A stretch of DNA of 64,000 nucleotides. It comes from Plenodomus lindquistii. Taxonomy: Eukaryota; Ascomycota; Dothideomycetes; Pleosporales; Leptosphaeriaceae. Shown here in pieces: positions 22,628-33,713 of the stretch. The DNA is taken from assembly GCA_025504975.1 (NCBI GenBank), contig JANUWI010000008.1:806001-870000 (forward strand), given 5' to 3'. A model generated the notes under the pieces. That model ran no database searches. It was not told the DNA's origin and saw nothing but the letters and a program-made list of their open reading frames with translations. Numbering within the stretch: the stretch's first letter is position 1; each line of letters starts with the position of its first letter. A program made the position numbers and the translations under genes.

Positions 22628-25006
22628 ATGCCCTGGGTCAGGGCGCCATGCCACCCACCACCAGTACGTGTGCTCCCGCTACCACGCTGTCTGTGTCGTA
22701 TGCTGAGCTGCTGCAGAACTGTGTGTCGGCCTCGCCTGAGCCCCGCAAACCCCTCAAGAGCCATGCACACCACGCCGCCGCCGCCCTCTTTGGCGGCCTC
22801 CCCCACCTCGAGCTGTCGCTGGAAGCGCGGGCGCCCCGTTGCCTCGAGCAGCCACGTCTATGGCCCCCGCAGAGACTCTGGCACCTGTGCACAACCTTCG
22901 ACAACACCAGCACCTGGCGCCCGCGTTCGGCCAGGGCTCTGGGATCCAAGCCAGGCCCTACGCTTCGCACCACCTCCCGCCGCAGAAGCCTACCACACCG
23001 CTCGTGGAGCATTGGCAACAGACACAGAGTATCCGTCTGTCGATGTTCATGCCACCGCAGAGCAAGCAAACCCACGAGATACGTCTGCAACCGCCACTTC
23101 TGGCGAGATTGGAGACGAGGCATCCACCTACGACTCCGAGCAAGGCACTTCCGGGGAACCTGAGCCTCTCTCCTATCAGATCCCAGAGGACAAGCTGAAC
23201 GCTGCCATGCGCGCCGCTCCCAAGACTCGCGCTAGCTACTGGAGCACCAAACTATACCAAGGGCCCGCGGGTGAAGCCCTCAACATACACTATTGCAAAT
23301 CAAAGGATGTCGCGGAACGAGTCGCAAAAAAATTCTTGGGCGAGAAAGTCGTGGGGTTCGATATTGAATGGAAGCCGTTTGGAAGCCCTTCGTCAATCAA
23401 GCAGAATGCCTCTTTGATACAATTGGCTTGTGAGGACAGGATCGCCCTGTTCCACATTGCTCTCTTTGAAGGCACGACAGTAGACGCTCTGATGCCGCCG
23501 AGTCTGAAAGCCGTCTTGGAGTCTCCAACAATCCTGAAAGTAGGTGTTGCCATCAAAGGTGACTTCAGTCGTCTAGCGAAATTTCTTGGAATACAAGCTC
23601 AAGGCGTCTTTGAATTGAGCCGCCTGCACAACCTCGTGCAGTGGTACGAGGTCGATCCAAAGCAAGTCAACAACAAACTTGTGGGCCTTGCTGCCCAAGT
23701 CCATCAACATCTGCAACTACCGCTGTACAAAGGCGAACCATTGGATGACGACCCATCGACAAGTTCTAGTGTACGTGAAAGCGATTGGAGTTTAGGATTG
23801 AATCTATCACAGATTCACTACGCAGCAGCCGATGCGTACGCAGGCTTCCGCCTCTATGACACTCTGGAACGCAAGAGGACACACCTGAAGCCTACGCCCT
23901 CTGCGATTTCAGTATGTGATTACGACAACATGCCAAAACCCAAAGCTCCTCGGAAGACCAAAAAGAAGCCAGTCGCGTCCAGTGAAGCCGGCGATGTAGC
24001 AGCGACATCAACGGTCGATGAAAGTGATGAGAAAGAAAGCGACGAGTATGACACAGCACCTGAGGAATTCATAACTAGTCAAGAATTGAAGGCATCGGAA
24101 TTGACGTTGTCGCTGCAGCGGAATGGTGTTACAGGAGACAGTGATGCCTCTCCTGGTAGGCGTGTGGGCCGGATCAAGCTCCCAACATTACGAGGTCCTG
24201 ACCCTGCATACCCTATCCTGCCCCGAACATCGACTCCAAATTCCGACAGATCCATCATAGAGTCTGATGATTCAGACATGCCAGATGTCGGCTTTACGCG
24301 CAACAGGGAAGACATGGACGCCTATAAGGTAGCGAAGCCCAGCGAGTTCGAAAGCGATAATGAATACGCTGATGCTGAACTGGAAGAAGCTCTTCTAGGC
24401 TTGACTTTGGACAATGACGGACATCTGAAAGAGAGCAGTGTCAAGATTTGGGAAAGCAGGCACAGACGAGATCATGACTCTGTACGTGTCGAACCTATTG
24501 GGTCGGATGATGATGATGATGGGCTTTTTTTCGATACAGCTCTACGTGCTGGAGCTGTCAACGGCCCAATTGAAGCACAGATCCATCTTGGAACTGATCA
24601 GGCAGACGCAAAAAGTTCAACAGGTGCACAAAATCTCGACCTCGCACCCAAACAAGTAATTGAATCGCCTGAATTCATTGCAGCGACAGACTGGGCACGA
24701 GACTACCTCCAAACTACGATACCATCACCGAAAGCCACCACACCCTCACGTATTCGCGCAACTATTCCACATCTACGTGCTTATCACATGTGGCACCATC
24801 AGCACATGGCCGTGGAGAAAATTGCCGAACATCTACGTGAACCGCCACTCTCGCTGAGCACAGTCCAAGGCTATATCCTTCAGGGGATCACCATGGAGAA
24901 ACTGGAATATGATAGAGACTCTCTAAAAGATGTGGTTTCGGCCATGCCCATCAGCCAAAAGAAAGGACGCTGGAAATGGCTGGCGGAGAAACTCGGAGCG
25001 CTATAG
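22628..25006 (+). CDS. WRN-like 3'-5' exonuclease with C-terminal HTH domain
   Basis: An open frame of up to 792 residues. The DnaQ-like exonuclease domain spans about residues 200-420: motif I VGFDIEWKP (D245, E247), motif II with KVGVAIKGDFSRL (Asp), and motif III YAAADAYAGFRLYD (Y-x3-D), all DEDDy residues present. A long acidic disordered linker follows (DESDEKESDEYD and similar). The last 85 residues (RATIPHLRAYHMWHHQHMAVEKIAEHL ... TVQGYILQGI) look like the HTH_40 domain seen at the ends of RecQ helicases. There is no helicase domain. A nuclear DNA or RNA end-processing role is likely. The true start is uncertain: the first 100 codons are low-complexity, ATGs at 22628 and 22763 are both possible, and an upstream intron cannot be excluded. 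Confidence 0.82.
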   Translation: MPWVRAPCHPPPVRVLPLPRCLCRMLSCCRTVCRPRLSPANPSRAMHTTPPPPSLAASPTSSCRWKRGRPVASSSHVYGPRRDSGTCAQPSTTPAPGARVRPGLWDPSQALRFAPPPAAEAYHTARGALATDTEYPSVDVHATAEQANPRDTSATATSGEIGDEASTYDSEQGTSGEPEPLSYQIPEDKLNAAMRAAPKTRASYWSTKLYQGPAGEALNIHYCKSKDVAERVAKKFLGEKVVGFDIEWKPFGSPSSIKQNASLIQLACEDRIALFHIALFEGTTVDALMPPSLKAVLESPTILKVGVAIKGDFSRLAKFLGIQAQGVFELSRLHNLVQWYEVDPKQVNNKLVGLAAQVHQHLQLPLYKGEPLDDDPSTSSSVRESDWSLGLNLSQIHYAAADAYAGFRLYDTLERKRTHLKPTPSAISVCDYDNMPKPKAPRKTKKKPVASSEAGDVAATSTVDESDEKESDEYDTAPEEFITSQELKASELTLSLQRNGVTGDSDASPGRRVGRIKLPTLRGPDPAYPILPRTSTPNSDRSIIESDDSDMPDVGFTRNREDMDAYKVAKPSEFESDNEYADAELEEALLGLTLDNDGHLKESSVKIWESRHRRDHDSVRVEPIGSDDDDDGLFFDTALRAGAVNGPIEAQIHLGTDQADAKSSTGAQNLDLAPKQVIESPEFIAATDWARDYLQTTIPSPKATTPSRIRATIPHLRAYHMWHHQHMAVEKIAEHLREPPLSLSTVQGYILQGITMEKLEYDRDSLKDVVSAMPISQKKGRWKWLAEKLGAL

Positions 25007-25339
25007 CACGTCTCTGTAAGAACTAATCTAAGACAGACGGAATGAATTCAGATGATCTATCTACAAGCTGTTTAGGCCTACTCATACAGGCCGGTGAACA
25101 ATAGAGCTTGCTGTGTAAGACAGCAAGCTGTGGAACAAAGGAGCGAACCGATCGTACATGAGACGAAAGTGCTGGAAACTAAAAGTCTTAGCCCCGAGGC
25201 ATTTGTCGTTGCAGAGCTCGGTGGACAGTGGTGCTGAGCATCGTGCGTTCATCTCCACAGTCAACGAGCATTATTCCTAGCATAGATCCTATGACACCCC
25301 AACATCATTCTCTGTTCAAACCCACTACAGCTACGTTAG
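25007..25339. other. convergent 3' region
   Basis: Between the exonuclease and dioxygenase stops, which face each other. Probably the two 3' UTRs. Nothing else seen. Confidence 0.45.
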
Positions 25340-26496
25340 TTAGTCTTGTAACGTTTTTCCCTCCTCAGATAGATGTGTCCTGCGATCAATTCCCAATCTT
25401 CTTTGGAAGTACTCCCCCACCCCAAACTCCTCATACACCTCGCCCTCCTTCCTCATTCCCGGCAACACACTGACCTTTGCATCCTCATCGGGGCTGAAGA
25501 AAAATGGCATGCTATACCTTTCCTCTCCTCCTGTGTTCCTCACCCGATGCACAGTGCTCTGCCAGGTTCCCCCTGTAACCATCTTCAAGAAATCTGCGAC
25601 ATTCACGACGAACGTGTTGGGCTCTGAATGCACAGGTACCCACATTCCGTTCGCGTTTAGCACTTCGAGCGCCGGATACGCAGTCCTGGATTGACATACC
25701 AGTGTGAACCAACAGAAATCCGTGTGTGCGCCAATGCCGACGTCGGAGTCGCTGGTCTGCGGCGGGTAGTGAACTGCGCGGACGTTGGTCATCGGGTGGG
25801 TTGTTATGGCATCAAAGTGGTTCTCTGGGAGGTCGAGTGCAAGGGCGAAGATGGGAAGGAGTAGTTTGCTGAAGGTGAGCATGGAGGTGTAATAGGCATA
25901 TATCGCCGGCCGCCAGAAGGCAGCCGAGGGGTGGGTGGGCCATTGATTTCGTTTGTTTTGGAGAGAGGGAGGTGGAGACTCAGAGAGCAGGGAGAGCTGC
26001 TCGAGATCGGTGAAATCTTCACCCATGAGAAAGCCTTCTTTGAGATCTGGAAAGCATATTAGTTTTAATAAGCCTGTGGGCGGCCAAGGGGAGTAATCTT
26101 ACCTCCTCGCGTGTTTGGATCTAGTTTACCTTCCAAGAATGCCTCATAGCCTCTGAACTTTTCGGTCTTCTGATTGTGTGTTTCCATCTTGATGACCTCG
26201 GGTAGAGCAAAGTATTTCTTCAGCGCTGCAAACGTATCTACGAGAACTTTTTCGTCCACGCCATGATTGACTGCGTAAAAGAATCCGACGTCACGACAGG
26301 CAGCTCCAACTTCCCTTGCTAAGTCTTTCCGATCATCAAAGTTGTTGGAGTAGATCCGTCGGAAGTCTATCTTGGGCACAGCCTCGAAGGTGGTCTTCAT
26401 TGCAGTACCTCTCAAGACTCGTCGACGACCAGGAACCCCACCGTCGTGATAGTGTATCCATTCGTCCTCTTGGGTCTGAGTTGTAATCGTCGACAT
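25340..26496 (-). CDS. 2-oxoglutarate/Fe(II) dioxygenase, isopenicillin N synthase-like
   Basis: Exons 26496-26103 and 26046-25340 (56-nt intron) give 366 residues. The N-terminal DIOX_N part (about 40-150) has PKIDFRRIYS, REVGAACRDVGFFYAVNHGV and KMETHNQKTEKFRGYE. The catalytic jelly-roll has GAHTDFCWFTLV (HxD), a distal His in STVHRVRN and the 2-oxoglutarate-binding R-x-S in ERYSMPFF, so the facial triad and cosubstrate site are complete. Such cytosolic enzymes hydroxylate, desaturate or cyclise small molecules. The substrate cannot be predicted. No other biosynthetic gene is adjacent, so this is not an obvious cluster. The upstream frame reads on but begins with a non-ATG codon. Confidence 0.88.
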
Positions 26497-27398
26497 TTGA
26501 ACAGAGATGAATGAATTCAATCGACGGTGTTCGAAGACGTGGCAGGTTTACTCAACAAGCGCTCTCTAATACACACGTATCGAGGTGGGCAAAAGCATCC
26601 CGCAAGACAAGACTCAACTTCCCATCAATACTCTTAATAGAAATGGATCCTTCACCCTATGCATCCCAAAACGATCTACACGCTCACTGGGCGTTAATCG
26701 TTTTCAGGCTATGCTTGAGCTATCCTTCAACCAATAACAGTAGACCACGTTGTGCGATTAGGCCACAGTTGCAGCAGGGCAAAGACCCGAATGTGGAGAG
26801 TATCGACGACGAAGTGTAAGACTCGGAATAAAGCGCAGACCAAGCGGGGATTGCCGCTGCACGCTGTTCCCAAGGTGGAAGAACTACGGTGCAGGTGTAG
26901 CATAGCAGACAGGAGAAGTCTACAGATATTGTATGCAGGTTATGCAACCGATGGTATGAGGTTGATCGACTAGCTGGAATTGGCAGGGTAATCTTTTTGG
27001 GAGTGTGTTCAGCTTTGTTGACATGGCCAAGAGACAAATGTCTTATTGTATCTGCAGTAAATCGGGTTTGGTATCTACGTTTGTAATGAATGTAGGGTGA
27101 TTATCGAGCCTTGATCACGCAGAGGTTTGATCGATTGTAGTGCAGTGAGCGGGTGTATGAGGGGTATATCATCTGTGCATTACTAAAACCATTGCTATGA
27201 ACCCAAGACGTGACCATAACACGTTATGTCATATCCTCCACCGTATTACTGCAAACTCCAACACCGGGGGGTATCATCAACTGAAGTCAAGGCTTTCCAA
27301 TCCGATGTCGCGTCCAAGTTCATAAGAAGTGGACATCTCGAATGAATACTTCGGCACTATGCTGCGTACACCACACATCAGATCATTCTGCTCTTCCT
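26497..27398. promoter_or_regulatory. intergenic: dioxygenase promoter and DUF3602 gene 3' end
   Basis: About 0.9 kb between two leftward genes. The left part carries the dioxygenase promoter. Small open frames (26511-26819, 26720-27037) show no family resemblance. Confidence 0.4.
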
Positions 27399-27940
27399 TT
27401 ACTTCTTGCCCAACTTGTTCAGGAGCTCCTTGCCCTTGGAAAGCAACCCGCCCTTGCCCGAGCCGTTCTCTTCGCGTTTGGCCTCGTCAACGCTGTTGCG
27501 CTGCGCTGCCTGAGCATTCTCTTGACCAATGATGTTTGCAGCTCCGCCTCGGCCATAGTGTTTTGGGCCTTGGGGCTCTGCCTGGGGTGCTGCGTCAACG
27601 TCCTGGGCGGCGCGCGCGAGGTCTGGTCGCTCGGGGTCGTTGAGCGCCATGTTGCCTGTGCCACCACGGCCGGTGGTATACGCCTTGGACTTCAACGTGG
27701 GAGTGACGAGATCTTCGGGCTTAGGGTAGTTGTTAGGATCGTCTTTTGCGATGTTGCCTATGGTCCGTCAGCATGGCTTTAGGGGATACTCGGTCCTTGC
27801 GCGCCTTCACGATCCTGGGACATGGTGCCGTGCAAGTTCGCGGACAAGGGCACATGGGGAAATCAATGGGTCTTCAGCTTACCCGCACCTCCGCGACCGT
27901 GACTGGCCACACGGACGTCTGCTGCAGGTCGAGTAGCCAT
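27399..27940 (-). CDS. DUF3602 (Par32-like) GRGG-repeat protein
   Basis: Exons 27940-27883 and 27757-27399 (125-nt intron) give 138 residues. The protein is hydrophilic and carries the short repeats that define DUF3602: SHGRGGAGN, TTGRGGTGNM and HYGRGGAANI, about 40 residues apart. The end (SGKGGLLSKGKELLNKLGKK) is basic and could form an amphipathic helix. In yeast the related Par32 is a TORC1/nitrogen-responsive protein that inhibits ammonium transporters; whether this short homologue does the same is inference. The splice inside GAG|GN restores the first repeat, which supports the model. Confidence 0.82.
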
Positions 27941-28988
27941 TTTTGCTATTTGCAAGGCGGTCAAGTGGGTAGGATCTGCGAAAGTTTGTCTAGCAAGTCG
28001 CAAAGGCGAGAGAAATTGGACAAAGACACGGGAAATGACGCGAGTGCAGTGGTCAGCGCCTCTTATAGAATATCGACCGCTCTCTTGGCTACCACCGCGA
28101 GCAGCAAGGCGCAAAAGACCAGACAGACAGTCAGGACTTGTGCCTCGTGCGCGATAGCCAACTTTGCCAGACTTGAGCGTGACTCGTAACAATCACACAC
28201 TCGCGCCTGGGCACGAGCGGCCGGCGCCATCGCATCTGGTTGAAAGACGGCTCATCGTCATTAGGACCCGGTGGAATGCATCGTTGGTTGTGCGCGTGCG
28301 AGACACTTGTTGGGATTTCAATTAGTCACAAATAGGCCCTTCGGCGGGCTCTATCCAGGGACTTCGGTACGTCATGGCGAAAGAGCGCTCTCTAACAAAG
28401 AGAGCAGTAGAGTGTGATAAGACACTGGCGCTTGTATGTCTCGGGCAGTCTAACACAGAGAGTTTAGGGAAGAGAGACGTGCAATTGACGAAGTGGTAGT
28501 CGAGATGATAGCTCTTTGTAGTACAAAAAGAAGCACACATGTAATCTTGTTATCTAATCGTGGCCGGCGTGGGTGTTGTAGGGTGGGGTAGCAAACATGT
28601 GCGAGCAACAGCAACCGTCCATCTCTTCTTCTTCACGCTTTTCATTACATCGCGAATCAGTTGAGAGGTGCGTTGGAACAATTCCACCATCCGGAGTTGT
28701 CTTCGGTCCTTTGCGCTCTCTCCTGTTCAGGAATCACTCCGCTTTGTGCATGTGACAGGGGGCCATGGTGGTCTCATAGTAGCTCCTGACAGCATTGACT
28801 GATAAGATTCTAGTCCTACTCTATGCGGAAATGTAGTATTCTATTTAACGCCATCCCCGAGCATGAAAGAGCGAGTGTGCCGTCGATAGCGCGCTGCCCG
28901 AGGCTGCCCGTGTCCCTATAAAACGCCGTCCATGCACTGTCAAATCTTACACGTCTCCAATATGCTATACAGTAATGAAACACTTTAG
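27941..28988. other. gene-poor intergenic region, left part
   Basis: Holds the promoter of the DUF3602 gene. A perfect 7-bp hairpin (GCTCTCT, 5-nt loop, AGAGAGC) lies at 28388-28406, and a TATAAAA box at 28917-28923 is followed at 28976 by a 33-codon open frame of unknown meaning. No established gene was recognised. Confidence 0.35.
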
Positions 28989-29683
28989 TCAAGATGGGCC
29001 CAAGTCCATAAAGAAATCTCTAAGAAGACGCGTATGTGTGTACTCTGCCGAAGAAAGAGCTAGGAAGATCGAATGAATGGTGACGTGAAAGACTGGTAAG
29101 GATGGAAGCTGTGCAACTGAGGCCAGAGGACGGTGACATATGGAGGTCAAAGAATCCAACTGTTTTGACCCTGGTCGATTGCTGTTGCCGACTGCTGTCC
29201 CGAAGATGATGGGGGAACGAGAGGTGTTGTGGTGTCGATGCACTCCAATCCGATGTTGCTTAATTGAAGACACTTGCAGGTATTAGCAGTTGCTCGAAGC
29301 AGGTGGAGACAAAGTCCGAGAGGCATACTGATTGCTGGCTCAAGAGCTTCCTATCCGCCGTCACGCGGCTGGGCATCGTCTGAGTACATGGTTGTCGCCA
29401 TAGCGGTTGCTGCTCGGCCTGGATTTGGGGCGCCTCCGTCACGGGGGTCGAGGCAGGAGCGGTTGGTGGTGAGGTTGGAAGCAGGGAATCGCATTGTCAA
29501 GATGTAAAAAGGGTGTGGAGGTTTTATGTGGTATCGGATTGCTGCGAGGGTATGATACTGGTGGCTGATGGCGGAAGACTGTGAAGATGGATGACTTGTT
29601 TGAAGGGTGAATTGGAAGTTTGTGCGTGTGTATGAATGTCTTGGGATGCATGTCTCAGGCATGTCGACAGGAGTCTATATATT
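28989..29683 (-). other. candidate spliced short-ORF transcript
   Basis: On the minus strand an AATATATA box (29683-29676) is followed by a CA/CT-rich leader, then a 47-codon frame (29494-29351) with two DPRDGG/QPRDGG copies. Beyond its stop lies a textbook intron, 29328-29273 (56 nt, donor GTATGC, branch GCTAATA, acceptor CAAG). Splicing it creates an ATG across the junction and opens a 94-codon frame ending at 28989. Neither peptide resembles a family I know. It could be a small-peptide gene with an upstream ORF, or a non-coding transcript. Evidence is signal-based only. Confidence 0.3.
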
Positions 29684-32547
29684 CGTTAGGCCCATAACAG
29701 AGCCACCCCCAAAGTCCGAATATAAAACGCTCTGACATGTTCAGGTACCAGGCAATCGCTTGCCTTATTCCAGGCTATGATGCAAAGCTTCAAATTGGAT
29801 CCATGGTGACTCGAGGAGTTGCCCCCAAGTAGGAAACGGGCTGCGCCTCAGGTGAAGATGCCTGCCTTGGAGATGGACTGAAGCGTGATTTACAAGGCGT
29901 CGATAGGCTGCGAGCTTCGAGAAGGACGCTAGAAGCCTCGAACCCTGTCCAATCGAACGGTGACTCTTTGCTTGACCGCCGGGGGAAGAGTCAAACCGGG
30001 CAATGCCATTGCTTTGAACGGCCCAGGTACGACTGCAAGGCCGCCATCTCAGGCAGAAGGCCTTAGCGGAGCCCGCTAAGTCGTTCGCCGGATGGATGCC
30101 TGAAGAAGATTGAGCGAATGACCCCGGCTCAGCCACTCTAGCCACAAGCTACGGCACCCTGCAAGGCACCCTCCGACACGGCCCCCATGGTCGCCTTCAG
30201 TCACGATAAGAAGGGACAAAGGTCCCTCGCATTCCAAGGTAGCCGTTGACTCTCTGCGCAGCAGTGTCGTTGACCGGTTGGCCGCAGCCAGATGCTGTTG
30301 ACCGAGGTGTTGATGTGTTGATGCTGAGTGCTGCGCCTCCCGTGGCACCTTATCGATTATGGTATGATTCGTTTCCCAGAGTACATTCACGTCCAAATCT
30401 GGCAAAAGGCCGCACGTGGTGTAGCGTCGAGTTGCACACACACCGTGGGTATTGAAATGCCCTTGCTCAGACCAACTTGGGCTGGGCCTGTGGTTTCCCT
30501 GATTCATCCTGTCAGTCGTCTTACTTCCATCTGCGATTGGCATACATACTGCCTCCATCTCTAGGAGTACCATCAGGATCGACCGGCTTCGGCCTCTGGC
30601 ACACGACGAGGCTCATGGTGTTTGAGTTTGTATGGGCGGTACAAAGGTGTATAATTCAAACAAGACAATGGTCAGTATGTTGAGGGGTGAAGATGCACAG
30701 TAGCAGCAGCGGTCGTTTATGAGTGAAAGTAACCTATGATCCAGGACAAGAGACTGACTTCATATTAATACTCAAATGGTCCTCCGCGACACTTGCAACA
30801 TCCCGCTTGTCCTCCATTGTCACTCGCAGGGCACGGGGCTCCAGGACGGGCCAGAGAGGGCCACGGTTGCCCTCTCCGTACCTACGTCAACAATGAGCAC
30901 TGCGCAGAAAGTGAAGCTTGATAGCATCGCTTCTCTGGGATGAATCCAGAACATTGATAGAAAGGAGACGGAGCAAGACAAAGGCGCAGACCCACTGTCG
31001 CAAGACCTTGTCCAATCGCTTGTCCGCCTGGAAACACCACTGTCTCAAAGGAAGCTTGACGAAAGCAGCAACCAACCTCGATGACATAAGCCGTTGTACG
31101 TGTGAAGAAGGGCTCATTGAACGACTAGAGCATGTAGTCTGGAAGCCTATTTGCTGCTTCACTTTGCAGCGAGGGCCCGCCGCCGTTTCGTTACCAGTGG
31201 GGCTCTGTTCCCACGAGTCCCGTATTACTGATTCTGGCCACCTTGCGTCCTTCTCTTCGATGGCTCATGTGACCCATCTGCCACACGAGCCGCAATGTGC
31301 TGGCATGCACGGCCTCAGCGGTGGCTCGTTCGACATGCTGTGACGTTTCGAGGAGACACGCTCAATGTGCTGTGAAGTAGCCAATCGGACCCCACCCACC
31401 AGCATGCAGGTACCATCTGGCAGAAGCGTGCTCTCAATCTGCTCCAGTGTTTCGTCTTGTGCGTGAATCCACGAGTGCTCGACCAACACGCAGTCTCACC
31501 CCTTTCGTGACTCACCATGATGCTGTCGCCGTCTGTCGCCGTCCATCGTTGTCCCTCACAATTCCGCCCACTCTGCTTTTGTCAGCTGCGCCCCGACGCC
31601 CTCTCACAACGGCGAATCGGCAAAACACCAATCTCCAGCAGAGCCGAGCCCATTCGAGGACCGGCAGGACCAGGTCGCATGACTGTTCCAATGTTGCCCT
31701 TTGCCTACGTGGTGGGAGGACGTTGAAGGCTGCGGCTGCGCCTGATGCGCCTGCCCAGGCGGACCAGAGGGCACAAAGAGTCCTTCAGCGATCCTCACCT
31801 CCATGGCCACCGCCAAAGGAAGGCTGCGCAAGGAGAATCCGTCATCACGTCAGAATTGTATTGCGACATGCGCGATGGGCACACAGGACATGGCAAGCAG
31901 CCGTGTGCCACGCCCTCGATGCAGCAACGGGCTGCGTTCTTTCTTGAGGATTTGCCCAAGGCCCCTTTGTTCGTTGATCATTTTCACCGAGCTGAGCACT
32001 CGATCTGCAACCATTCTCGTTTCCGTCAGCGTCGCACACCATGACTTCTCGGCCCATCACGTTGCAGCTAGGCATCCTTCCCAACGCAGTTGCACACCAA
32101 ATTAACACGGGCTCTTCACTGTCGTACGCGCACTTCACAGCGTTCGATGTTTTGTTTCTTCTTAGCGCTACATCAGACTAGATACCGAGTATATACACTT
32201 GCTGTCCCCTACCGTATCGAAGCCTTACTTGGTCTGCAGGGTCCCAAACGCGTCAAAGCTCCATAAGCCATTCGACCAGCGATCGGAATGAAGGCTTCTA
32301 ATCTTTCTATTGGCTTTCACGCAACAGCACCGTAGAATAACTATGTACATCTGATTGCAATGTCGCTCGGGGATACACATCGGCCCGTCGAATGTCTAAC
32401 TCTCAGCCGGCCTGACAGCGTGGTCGTATTTGGCCAGCCAATAAAGGCTAATGGGCCGCCGCAATCTAGCCGCAAGCCTATTTGCATTTGTGCTTCAGCT
32501 TCCCCAGCTTTGTTCCGCGGCGGAGGCTTTTGTAGTTGGCCAAAGGC
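29684..32547. other. gene-poor intergenic region, right part
   Basis: Nearly 2.9 kb without a supported gene. A plus-strand TATAAAA sits at 29721-29727 with only a 31-codon frame after it. Longer open frames (30573-30076 minus, 31447-31947 plus, 32138-31845 minus) lack domains, plausible splicing or start context. The right end contains the CFEM gene promoter, including a CCAAT at about 32436. Confidence 0.4.
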
Positions 32548-32555
32548 TATAAAAA
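32548..32555 (+). promoter_or_regulatory. TATA box of the CFEM gene
   Basis: TATAAAAA about 100 bp upstream of the CFEM start codon, a normal spacing for a strongly regulated fungal gene. The stretch just before it is rich in GGCC and CCAAT-like elements. Confidence 0.6.
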
Positions 32556-32655
32556 CTTGACGGGCCGCCAGGCGTGGTTTGACTTAGTTTCGTCCATTCT
32601 ATAGTTACATTCGTTCTTGTACTCAGCCTTTCCACCACTCCAAGACTTGAACAAG

Positions 32656-33282
32656 ATGCATCGCGCTTCAATCATTGCTGCGGTCGCTGCCTTCAGCTCT
32701 ACTGTGCTGGCTCAAGGCAACCTGCTTTCCCAGATCCCCCAATGCGCTGTACGTGCCAACATTGTCCTGCTGTCCACATTTACTGATGCAGGAATAGCAA
32801 GCTTGCTTTGGCAGCAACCTAGGCTCGTGTGGACCACTTGATATTGCATGCATCTGCGGCAACGCGCCTGTCATCAACTCTGTCTCTTGCTGTGTCTTCG
32901 CCACCTGCCCCCAGTCTGACATTGAGAGTAAGGAATTTAGCGATTCATCACGACTCGAGACTGACATGGCCTAGGCACCATCAGCTTTGCTACCAACCTG
33001 TGCAGTCTTCAAAACGTCCAGGTTGACACCACACCCGACTGCCCGGCCAACGGCACATCGTCAGCCTCAGCCTCAGCTTCAGCTGCCTCTACCGCGTCGG
33101 CCGTATCCGCCTCTGCCTCTGCCTCTGGAGCTGCCGCATCGGCTTCTGCAAGTGCTTCACGTACTGCTGCCAGCGGGTCGGCTTCTGCGGCTGCATCGAC
33201 CGCTGCTGCAGCGCCTTTGCAACAGACAGGTACCAGCCTTGGTCTTGGAGCCGTCATGGCTATTTTGTTCGCCTACTTGTAG
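32656..33282 (+). CDS. CFEM-domain GPI-anchored extracellular protein
   Basis: Exons 32656-32748, 32798-32927 and 32975-33282 (introns 49 and 47 nt) give 176 residues. A signal peptide (MHRASIIAAVAAFSSTVLA) ends at about residue 19. The CFEM domain follows: PQCAQACFGSNLGSCGPLDIAC-type spacing, then CICGN, SVSCCVF, ATC and LC, with the conserved Asp before the C-x-C pair that in known CFEM proteins coordinates haem. A Ser/Ala-rich stalk of about 65 residues leads to a hydrophobic tail (LGLGAVMAILFAYL) typical of GPI attachment. Expected at the plasma membrane or wall; known relatives act in haem or iron capture, adhesion or host contact. Which of these applies here is open. Confidence 0.9.
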
Positions 33283-33713
33283 GCGTGGCATTTGCAAAAC
33301 CTCACAAAGCGTTTGAGAAGCCTTGGATGACATTGAGTGTTGGTGCGGCTAGATAGTTCATGTTGAAGTTAATGTCATAAGCCTAATTTGTTTCATCTTG
33401 ATGTAAAAGAAGACTGTCGCGCAAAAATACAAGTAAAACAAGCAGTTCTTTTGGAATTGCATATTTTGCTAGACGAAATTAGTGCAATGATTGTGAATTC
33501 GATGGCAGTCCACCGTTGTGACAGATGCGTGGTAGTCACATCGGCAGTATAGAGTAGAGTACAGACAGATTGCGGGGCGGGCAGTTAACTTAACCTTAAC
33601 CGCTCGTGCTCCACCACCGACCCACATGTCGCGACCACGACCGCTGGTCTGGGCATGACCGCAGGCTCGCAGAGAGACTGCCAGCGTTGTTCAGACTCGA
33701 CCTGCAGCCCCCA
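33283..33713. promoter_or_regulatory. intergenic between CFEM and recyclin genes
   Basis: Contains the CFEM 3' UTR (AT-rich part to about 33530) and the recyclin promoter. The opposite-strand frames at 33585-33910 are GC-driven and overlap the recyclin first exon. Confidence 0.4.

Noticed and set aside
25340..27940. secondary-metabolite cluster around the dioxygenase
   Set aside because: No PKS, NRPS, terpene, P450 or transporter gene is adjacent; a lone dioxygenase is not a cluster.
28388..28406. 7-bp perfect hairpin as a functional RNA element
   Set aside because: Stem too short and no covariation can be seen from one sequence.
30076..30573. 165-codon minus-strand frame
   Set aside because: No domain, no good start context and no splice pattern.
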